Of a stretch of DNA of 64,000 nt, positions 12,901 through 19,989 are shown piece after piece. Numbering within the stretch: the stretch's first letter is position 1; every line of letters begins with the position of its first letter. Under the pieces are notes generated by a model that was not told the DNA's origin, ran no database searches, and saw only the letters and a list, made by a program, of their open reading frames with translations. Origin of the DNA: Phytophthora colocasiae (taxonomy: Eukaryota > Oomycota > Peronosporomycetes > Peronosporales > Peronosporaceae); assembly GCA_018806915.1 (NCBI GenBank), contig JAGKQI010000051.1, positions 62,001 through 126,000 of the forward strand, read 5' to 3'. Both the position numbers and the translations under genes were made by a program.

Positions 12901-14581
12901 TACGACGACGAGTTGAACAAATGGGGCAGCGACGCGTGGGCGACCAGACACTTCAGCTTACCGACGATGAGATACGCACGGAGCAGCACAAGAGTCGCAT
13001 GGTGAAGAAGTTGCTGGATGCCGGTGTGCATCGTGGACGCAAGATTTCGAAGGCGTTTGGACTGGCAGTGATTGAAATGGCGGAAGGACAGCGTGTAATA
13101 TTACCGCCAGCGTTGTGGCCACTAGTGTTTAAAGAGCACCATGATTCCGTGTGGGCGGGACACTTACGAGCTCCGCATACGTACGCCAGGATAGCAGCGA
13201 TTTATTGGTGGCCAGGGCTGAGCGACGCAGTAAAACGATGGGTTCGAGGTTGCCAGGAGTGTGGCAGTCGGAAGGCGAGGCCGAGGGAGGTGATTCCACC
13301 ATTGAGAAGCTTGAGAGGTGGCGATGTTGGCGACAGATGGGCATTGGATGTGGCTGGCCCATTACCAGCAACGGATGGAGGCAACCGGTTCGTGGTGGCC
13401 GCCGTGGAATACGTTACGAGGTATGTTGTCGCGGCGACCGTGAAGCAGCACACGGCGGAGGATGTTGCGAAGTTCTTGATGAAGAATGTGGTACTCCGGT
13501 TTGGTGCCTTTCGTGAGTTGCTAACGGATGGAGCCCTGAGATGGCAGGACGAGCGATCGAGGAGCTGGTGTTGCTTCTGCAGGCAGAGCAGACTACCGCT
13601 GTACCACACAGACCGCAGTTGATTGGGTTAGTTGAGAGATTCAACCGGACGTGGAAGGATATGGTGGCCACGTACATGTACGACGAGAATCAGCGCGATT
13701 GGGACCAGTGGGTGGACTTTGCGGTTTATTCCTATAATGCGGGACGACATTCGACAGTAGCGCTGTCGCCGAACGAACTGATGATGGGGAGAAGGTTAAG
13801 GAGTCCCAACGAGTTACTGCGAGCGACCAGAAGAACCGAGGCCGGAGATCTGAACGCATACCACGAGAAGTTGGTGGCGAGACTTAAGGAGAGTCACGAG
13901 TGTGCAGAGTTGGCGAGAGTGCGTGAGCAAGAACGCCAAGCGAGATATTACAATCGACGGGTACGGAGGCGCCGAGACTTTGTGGCAGGTGACCGGGTAT
14001 GGATGTACAATCCGCCGCGTGGAGCCAAGGCGACGAAGCTGGTTCATCAGTGGATGGGGCCGCTAAGAATAGTTGAGCCCGCTGGATACGACAATTTTCT
14101 GCTAGAACGAGAAGACGTTGGGGACAAGAAGGAGAGGATCATTGCACACGTTTCCTTTTTGGTATCTTACCACTACCCGGCAGACTTCTTAAAGGCAGCA
14201 GCAGCAGATATCGACGGCGAAATTGAATACGAGGATGAACCGACGACACGCGAAACTGTGGGCGCAACGACAGCGGTCATACAGGCAGCGACGGCTGCAC
14301 GAGGCGAAAAGAGAGGTCGACGAGCAATTCCAAGTGCGAACAAGGGGTCACGACAGAGTGAGCTCCTGGTGGAAATCCGAAGGCGAAGAAGACGGAACGG
14401 CGCTGGACAGTACGTGCTGGAGTACGAATTACAGCCCGAGCGAGTTTGGCGACGACTACGGAACGGAGACACGGCAAACGCCAACGATGACGAGAAGTAC
14501 TGGGCTTCTATTGAGGAGTACGAGAAGTTGTTTAGTGCGGGGAGAATCGTGGAAGAGTCTCCAAGTGGGGAAGGCGTGTAA
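10000..14581 (+). pseudogene. pol-like region: protease, RT, RNase H, integrase (frameshifted)
   Basis: The aspartic protease lies near 10010-10300; its active-site triad reads D-S-C where D-S-G or D-T-G is usual. Reverse transcriptase is at about 10840-11480, with FCVDYRALNKVT, MPFGLTNAPSTFQ and the YLDD catalytic box intact. RNase H is at about 11750-12110 (VTDASRVGLGA, then DALSRAP). After a long charged linker, integrase follows: an HHCC zinc-binding part near 13130-13280 (ending CQEC), then a DDE core with WALDVAGPL, LTDGA and GLVERFN. The second Asp and the Glu are 35 residues apart once the frameshift is allowed for. Frame changes are needed near 10000, 10310, 10350, 10450, 11495 and 13535. 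The last frame ends at TAA (14579-14581) formed by the first bases of the right LTR. No chromodomain was recognised. Confidence 0.9.
14564..14576 (+). other. Candidate polypurine tract
   Basis: agtggggaaggcg is purine rich and directly abuts the right LTR, where plus-strand priming occurs in LTR elements. It is short and interrupted by pyrimidines, so confidence is moderate. Confidence 0.45.
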
Positions 14582-15416
14582 CAGGAGGACGCAGATGCTG
14601 GACACTCACGAGACGGACAGACGGGGAGGACGCTGGGAGAACCGTAGGGTACGGACGAAGAGCGGCAGCACCTGTGAGAGAAGTCTCAGTGGTCCAAGTA
14701 CTGGCGAACGTTCGTGGCGTGAGCCAATGAACGCCGTGGTCTTCTACGAGTACATGTACTCGAGCGAGCGAGTGCACGAGTGCACCCGATGAGTCGGCGA
14801 TGGGGCAGTGGAACGAGGATGGTTCCAGTCAGCTGCAGGATACTGGATACGATGGACGATACCGCCGGGACCTTGAAGAACGGGGACCAGCGAAGGAACG
14901 GAGAGCTAGAGAGCTCACTTGAGAACTGGCGGGCTGGTGGTCAAGTGGATCCCGGCGCTGCTTGAGAATTGGACGGCTTGGAAGCAAGCCACACGGAACG
15001 AGGAACGGGGTCGACAGGGCTTCGAGCGACGGTGACGGTAGCGCGTACTGAGCGGGCAACGGGTGAGGCTGGACGGCGGAGAAGCAGGCGGCAGTAACGG
15101 ACAGTACTTCGGTGAGTGCTTCCAGGGGAGCTGCGGGCGCTACTTCGCGTTGTCTGGACGTCTCGACGGTGTCGGCGGGCTTACACGAGCTGCACGGAGC
15201 TAGAGCTAGAAGACTTGGTCGAAAGACGAGGTGTTAGACGATAGAAGAATTGTCTATTAATAAATAGGGCCTAGCAGCTAAGCTACGGGTCCGGCGCAGC
15301 AACACGTGGTTGCTGTAGGCCAGCGAGAGAGTTTCGTGAAGTGAACGGGACGCAAGGAAGCCAAGAGCTATACGATTTGCTCAACGTGCCGGGCAAGATA
15401 ATAGACGCACGCTACA
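14577..15416 (+). repeat. 3' long terminal repeat
   Basis: The 840-bp right LTR is the same as 5773-6607 apart from a CCGAT insertion after gagtgcac near 14785. The target duplication ATAT follows immediately. Confidence 0.96.
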
Positions 15417-15540
15417 ATATCTTTATTTTGTCACCTTCTGCTATCGCTCAGGAGTGCATACTGGTCTTCGACAGCGCTGTTGTTTATTTTGCGACGACTG
15501 GGTACGTGAATCGACTAATGGATAATACTGTACCGGTGTA
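15417..15540 (+). pseudogene. 3' continuation of the ORF interrupted by the retrotransposon
   Basis: With the element and one target-site copy ignored, the frame of 5531-5772 continues here for about 40 codons to a TAG at 15538-15540. The stop sits inside a perfect palindrome (15524-15558). It shows that the element landed inside an open frame; whether that frame was still a functional gene is unknown. Confidence 0.35.
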
Positions 15541-15558
15541 GTACACCGGTACAGTATT
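15524..15558. repeat. Perfect palindrome, 17-bp arms with 1-bp spacer
   Basis: The left arm aatactgtaccggtgta (15524-15540) is exactly the reverse complement of 15542-15558, with a single G between. It sits about 95 bp upstream of the Kazal gene and 107 bp beyond the retroelement. It could form a cruciform or be a small hairpin element; no function is shown. Confidence 0.9.
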
Positions 15559-15612
15559 GAATGTCGTTGGGAACTCGTTGCTGGTTGGCGAGAGGAATTG
15601 CAGAGCTGGCTT

Positions 15613-15628
15613 GATCATTTCTCGTTTT
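15613..15628 (+). promoter_or_regulatory. Oomycete Inr+FPR core promoter of the Kazal gene
   Basis: GATCATTTCTCGTTTT matches 14 of 16 positions of the known oomycete core promoter consensus GCTCATTYYNCAWTTT (initiator plus flanking promoter region). It ends 26 nt before the ATG, so transcription would begin only a few tens of bases upstream of the coding sequence, as is usual in oomycetes. Confidence 0.7.
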
Positions 15629-15654
15629 GCTGACGGAAGATCTCACTCAAGGAA

Positions 15655-16758
15655 ATGAAGTTTGCAGCTGGTCTCGTGATCGCGGCCATCGCCGTCTCCA
15701 CCGTCCGTGCTGGCAACCCAGCCTTGCAGACGTCGTTAACGAGTGACTCTGAGTCGGATTCCGCTTCGGCTTCGACGGGTTCATCTGCCGAATCGGATTG
15801 CAACTTTGTTTGTCCCGAGAACGTTCTCCATGTCATCCGTCCCCCCGTCGTGGATGAGAACGGAGTCACTTACAAAAGCAAGTGCGAAATGCGCCGTGCT
15901 AAGTGCAACAACAACAAGGGGAATGGGAAAAAGAAAGAGGTCGACGAATCGGAAAACGTTAGAACTTCTTGTAACTTTGCCTGTCTTGCCGTCATGCGTC
16001 CCGTCGTGGATGAGAACGGAGTCTCTTACTCAAACGAGTGCGAAATGCGCCGTGCTAAGTGTAAACCCAGTGGGGAAAAAGTCGACATTTTAGAGGAGTA
16101 CAAGCGTCTCTACGGCAAGTCTTTCGGCGCCTCGCGTGATGATGACGATGCTGGAGATGAATCTGCCAGCGAAGAAGATGACAGCTCATCGGGTGCAGTC
16201 AACATCTTGCAGGGTGCTCCCGACTCGAAGGACTCAAGCGAGGAGGAATCGGCTTCTGAAGACGGGTCCGATAATGGCACCCCTAAGTCTTACTGCCCTA
16301 ACATCATGTGCCCTGCTGTGTTCTCCCCCGTTTGGGATGAGAACGGTGTTCAGTACCCGAACAAGTGCTCTATGGAGGCTGCTAAGTGCAAGGGTCCGAG
16401 GGAGAACGTCCTCGATGAGTACAAACGTTTGTACGGTAAGGAATTTGGAGCCCCACGCGATGAGTCCGCGAGCGATGAGGATGAATCCGCTAGTGAGAGC
16501 GACGACGGAAGTAAGGCGACGAAAATGGTCAAGGGCAACAACAAGGCTGAGAAGTCGAAGTGCGCGAGCGGTTGCCCTGACGTTGAGCTGCCCGTGTGCG
16601 GTTCTGACGGAGTCTGGTACTCGAACCCGTGTGAACTCAAGATTGCTGCTTGCGAGAACCCGGATGCAGATATCGTGGAGGATGATGGCGCTTGCAGCTC
16701 TAAGGTGACGAAGGGCGAGAAGAAGGCAGGTAAGATGTCCACAGATATTATTGGGTAA
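15655..16758 (+). CDS. Secreted four-domain Kazal-type serine protease inhibitor (EPI family-like)
   Basis: The 367-aa protein has a signal peptide (MKFAAGLVIAAIAVSTVRA, cleavage probable after residue 19). Four Kazal domains follow at about C49-C84, C106-C136, C214-C245 and C303-C347. The first three have only four cysteines, the atypical two-disulfide form known from Phytophthora EPI proteins; the fourth has the full six (CPDVELPVCGSDG). Predicted P1 residues, two after the second cysteine, are Glu, Ala, Ala and Asp. Linkers are Ser/Asp/Glu rich, and EYKRLYGK-FGA is repeated after domains 2 and 3, showing internal duplication. Family members inhibit subtilisin-like host proteases in the plant apoplast; that role here is inference. 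It is single-exon, with an Inr-type promoter 27 nt upstream. GGGTAAGG at the stop could also be a splice donor, so the C-terminus is slightly uncertain. Confidence 0.9.
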   Translation: MKFAAGLVIAAIAVSTVRAGNPALQTSLTSDSESDSASASTGSSAESDCNFVCPENVLHVIRPPVVDENGVTYKSKCEMRRAKCNNNKGNGKKKEVDESENVRTSCNFACLAVMRPVVDENGVSYSNECEMRRAKCKPSGEKVDILEEYKRLYGKSFGASRDDDDAGDESASEEDDSSSGAVNILQGAPDSKDSSEEESASEDGSDNGTPKSYCPNIMCPAVFSPVWDENGVQYPNKCSMEAAKCKGPRENVLDEYKRLYGKEFGAPRDESASDEDESASESDDGSKATKMVKGNNKAEKSKCASGCPDVELPVCGSDGVWYSNPCELKIAACENPDADIVEDDGACSSKVTKGEKKAGKMSTDIIG

Positions 16759-16890
16759 GGTTTGCCTAGCAATGTCTTCATGTGCATACGTAGATTGCTT
16801 GAATGTACAAAGTGGGGATCCCACTCAGTTTTGCGTCTCAAAGAAACTTAACTGCTCCTTTCTTCGAAGAAGAAGTCTATTTCGTGATTT

Positions 16891-19341
16891 TTACAGAAGC
16901 TCTTGCAAGTCCACGGGCTTAAAAGCATTCTTAGTGTCCTCCTTTAAAAACACCACGCCCTGTTCGATGATAATCTGGTGCTTCCCGAACATGTAGACTT
17001 GCTGTCCATCGTGGAAACCCTTCGGCAAAAATGTTAGGTTGTGGCTGATTGCCATGTTTTCAATGACATCCTTCAGGCTTACGCTGCGAGAGGATACACT
17101 TCGCGGCGACGTCTTTCCCTCTCGAAGTGGTGTCTCCTTCACATTTGCATCTCGAGCCAGCTCTAATGCATCTTGGTAATTCGTAGCAGCGCTTTCATTC
17201 AGTTCCGGCACAGGTGGTCTGCTTTCAGCCGGCAAGTCAACAGTCTCAGCTGCGATCTGAAGAAGTACAAGAGCTCCGTGGAAATGGACCAACAACCTCT
17301 CGTTTGTAGCTAGCTTGTTCTTTTCGAACAGCAGCTTCCACCCGCAATACCATTTCTTCAACTCGATCAAACTTGGACTTCCACCCATCCATTTGCGTAG
17401 CACCTTAAGCCATTTCGGAAAGAACTCGCCTTCCAGCAATGCAATAAATTGTCGTTCAGGGAGGTGATCTTTCCATGCCAACACCCACGTTAGGCTTTCC
17501 AAAGATTGATTTTCTGGGTTGATCTCAAACTCGCGATGCAAACATCGGATCAGCTTCCGCACGATATGCCGGTGGGTAAACTTGCCGTATTCCCGTTCGC
17601 CCCAAAGCTCTCTCCACGGAGACAAAACTGCAAGGATCGACAGGTCCGAAGGATGCCACTGATTCAAGGCTTTTCCGATAGCTAACCGAATATCCGGGTA
17701 CAGAGATTTCATCGCAGAGCCGAAATAAGGTAGCCATGGAAGCAACCACTCGTGGATTGGGATCGTGTCTGATCGAGGATCCCAGCAATTGCACTCTTTC
17801 TTCAATCGAGAAAGCACCAACTGAATCAGAAATGCCTCCTCAAATTCGCTTGACAGACGTGGTCTAAGCTTCAGAAATACGTCGACGAAGTCACCAGGAG
17901 CAGACCTCGCTTTCCAATCCACGTTGACGCACTGCACCATTGCTGGCCACAACGTTTCTTCCAGTATAAAATTGTAGAGATCGTCACCTTCCACCATTGT
18001 CTTCTCACGAATCACAGGAAGCACAGTAGCAGATTGGTTCGATGCTTTTGCTGCATTATTGGACGGCAACTCGGTTAAAAACGTTTGAATCATTTGGAAT
18101 TGAAGCACCACGCCATCAATTGCGTTGGGGTCGAGTAAATCTGTTTCCACGAGCAAGGCGCGAAGTGGAGGCATACAAATAGACGGCACGAGCTGTTGCA
18201 GCTTATGGGCGTCAAACTCCAGGGGGAAGTCCTGGCGAACTACGCGCAGATGTGATAAAATAGGCTCCACCGATTGCATCTCTAGAGCTTTCTCTCGTAG
18301 TCCATCCAGCACCTTCAAATGTTCCACCATAGCCTGCATGTGTTGCTGCCTCACGTCATCCACATCCAGTTGCGACCTGACCAACTTAGCCTCCTTCTTC
18401 ATTGCTACAATAGTTTCCTTGTTGGTCTCGATCTTCTGCGTCAAATCGTAAATCTTGCCCTGTGCAAGGTTCACCACCATCCGAACGTTGTAAATGAGCT
18501 CGTCTCCTAACTTGGGTTTGGCAGCTTCAACTCGCTGTTTGTCCACAGCGTACGCATCCATCACATCAGACAGCACTCGGACAGAAGGCCCTCTCATATC
18601 CACAATAACATCACTTCTCTTCTGCTTCTTCTTGTCCTGGACCTCTTGCGTCAACTCTGCTGCTCGTTTGTGTTTCCTACGTCCTGTAGCCACCACCTTC
18701 CTCTTTCTCCAGAAAGAATCGTCCTCCTCAACTGCAGCTTGTCCATTCTCCTCCTCCTCCACAGTTTCGCCTTTCAGTTCTCTCTGCAGCTTCCGATTCT
18801 GCTTGAGGTTGCTGGCCTCAATAAAGTCTCCATAGCCCATTCCCATCTGAACTGGTCGCTTCTTCACCTCAATTGTGGCAGACACACCGTCCTCCTTCTT
18901 GCCTAAACGACCTTTGAAGCCCATTTTGGCCAACATCTTGGTGCCGAATCCCGTTGTGTGCTTCTCCCAAGCATAAGTCTTAGTTTTGGTCTGTTTGGAG
19001 GTTGTTGCGTTCCGTTCTTCAGCTCTGAGACCCATTTCAGACGCAGAATTTGGCTGAGACCCAATACCAGAATGATTAACCAGTGGATTTCTATGACCAG
19101 AGCCAAAACCGAGGCCAGAGACTCGTGGAACGGCTTCAGGGCCGTCATGGGAGTCCGTTGGGTCCATTTCTTGGCGGCGGCGTCTGGCCGCTGCCTGCAT
19201 CGGATTTAACTCGTGGTCGTTAGTGTTAGAAGAAGAAGGATCAGGTTGTGTCTCTGTAGACGGATCTGCATTCACTTGGCGTTCTTCCTTGCGGAACATG
19301 CGCGCGAAGTCGGCGTTGCTCATGCCGCTGGAGGACGCCAT
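16891..19341 (-). CDS. TFIP11: TFIP11/Ntr1-like G-patch spliceosome disassembly factor
   Basis: This single-exon gene encodes 816 aa. TFIP11 (yeast Ntr1) activates the DEAH helicase DHX15/Prp43 through its G-patch to release intron lariats and take spliceosomes apart in the nucleus. The protein has a charged N-terminus, a G-patch at about residues 127-172 (TTGFGTKMLAKMGFKGRLGK, with the regular glycines), a basic linker with KKKQKRS, and a long helical GCFC-type region containing WDPRSDTIPIHEWLLPWLP, characteristic of TFIP11. Length is close to the human protein (837 aa). It converges with the Kazal gene, leaving 132 bp between stops. The start MASSSGMSNADF is the first ATG of the frame. Confidence 0.93.
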   Translation of the reverse strand: MASSSGMSNADFARMFRKEERQVNADPSTETQPDPSSSNTNDHELNPMQAAARRRRQEMDPTDSHDGPEAVPRVSGLGFGSGHRNPLVNHSGIGSQPNSASEMGLRAEERNATTSKQTKTKTYAWEKHTTGFGTKMLAKMGFKGRLGKKEDGVSATIEVKKRPVQMGMGYGDFIEASNLKQNRKLQRELKGETVEEEENGQAAVEEDDSFWRKRKVVATGRRKHKRAAELTQEVQDKKKQKRSDVIVDMRGPSVRVLSDVMDAYAVDKQRVEAAKPKLGDELIYNVRMVVNLAQGKIYDLTQKIETNKETIVAMKKEAKLVRSQLDVDDVRQQHMQAMVEHLKVLDGLREKALEMQSVEPILSHLRVVRQDFPLEFDAHKLQQLVPSICMPPLRALLVETDLLDPNAIDGVVLQFQMIQTFLTELPSNNAAKASNQSATVLPVIREKTMVEGDDLYNFILEETLWPAMVQCVNVDWKARSAPGDFVDVFLKLRPRLSSEFEEAFLIQLVLSRLKKECNCWDPRSDTIPIHEWLLPWLPYFGSAMKSLYPDIRLAIGKALNQWHPSDLSILAVLSPWRELWGEREYGKFTHRHIVRKLIRCLHREFEINPENQSLESLTWVLAWKDHLPERQFIALLEGEFFPKWLKVLRKWMGGSPSLIELKKWYCGWKLLFEKNKLATNERLLVHFHGALVLLQIAAETVDLPAESRPPVPELNESAATNYQDALELARDANVKETPLREGKTSPRSVSSRSVSLKDVIENMAISHNLTFLPKGFHDGQQVYMFGKHQIIIEQGVVFLKEDTKNAFKPVDLQELL

Positions 19342-19820
19342 TGTTGGCTTTCCAATTTTGTAAATACATTTTTTTTTAATAAAAACACATTTTAATTGTT
19401 TTCTAAAGAAGGATTCTTGCTGGTTAAGGAAGATGCATGATCATGTCGAACAAAATGGTGAAAATCAAACAAGGCATTCGATCAAACTAGCTGCGTCATG
19501 CAACCAAGTCCGTCTCCTGCTCTCGCGATTGAATTCTTGGAATAAGACAGCTACGTTCTCCTATTGACTCACACCTGAGCGTTCAGTGACCGACCTGTTT
19601 TGAGTCTTGTCCTTCCAGTAGGGGAGAACAACACACAGGAAGCCATTAAAACACTCAGCCAAGCTGGTGTGTCAACAAGCGCACTCCATCCGCTGTCTAG
19701 CTGAACACTCGCAATAAATAGAGGCCAGCATGCCACAACGTCGTCCTTATTGCACTCGCAAAACGATTTGTGCACGCCATCCAACCAACAAGCTTGGCAC
19801 CCACCAAACTCAACTCTCGT

Positions 19821-19837
19821 GATTGCAGAAGGCAATC
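19821..19837. other. Hairpin A (GATTGC-AGAAG-GCAATC)
   Basis: This is a perfect 6-bp stem with loop AGAAG. A second hairpin 111 bp downstream has the same loop and a stem differing by one compensatory A-T to T-A pair. Confidence 0.6.
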
Positions 19838-19903
19838 AGCAAAAAGAAAAGCAGGGCGCGACAGCAAACTCGAGGTCACTAAACAATTGTCTGCTCGCAC
19901 GAA

Positions 19904-19976
19904 CCTCAAGCTTACTACTTCTCGTCTCCGTGTTTGCAGAAGGCAAACAGAAAGAGACGAGCAGGAGAAGCTGAGG
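19904..19976. other. Hairpin B, extended stem-loop (candidate structured RNA)
   Basis: Three nested paired segments are visible: CCTCAAGCTT (19904-19913) with AAGCTGAGG (19968-19976, one bulge), CTCGTCTC (19921-19928) with GAGACGAG (19954-19961), and GTTTGC (19932-19937) with GCAAAC (19943-19948) around an AGAAG loop. The stem could lie in the importin 3' UTR (minus strand) or in an independent small RNA. No known RNA family was recognised. Confidence 0.5.
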
Positions 19977-19989
19977 CCGTTTCACCAAC

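Larger units (their letters stand above)
5773..15416 (+). mobile_element. Ty3/gypsy-type LTR retrotransposon, recently inserted, coding-defective
   Basis: The element is 9644 bp long. It is bounded by direct LTRs that begin TG and end CA, and is flanked on both sides by ATAT (5769-5772 and 15417-15420), a 4-bp target duplication. The order of coding parts is gag with two zinc knuckles, protease, reverse transcriptase with YLDD, RNase H, and integrase with HHCC and DDE motifs. Integrase downstream of RT/RNase H is the Ty3/gypsy order. The two LTRs appear identical except for one 5-nt insertion in the right copy, indicating a very recent insertion. The coding region nevertheless changes frame about ten times, so this copy cannot make a normal Gag-Pol. 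Confidence 0.96.
19342..19989. other. Intergenic region between the TFIP11 start and the importin-beta end, with two hairpins
   Basis: No coding sequence is convincing in these 648 bp. The first 60 bp are A/T-rich and probably hold the TFIP11 promoter (minus strand). The right third contains two similar stem-loops described separately; part may be 3' UTR of importin beta. Confidence 0.6.

Noticed and set aside
6607..14581. Programmed ribosomal frameshifting as the cause of the many frame changes
   Set aside because: One or two such shifts are known in LTR elements, but about ten, several inside the conserved gag core, protease and integrase, are better explained by mutation.
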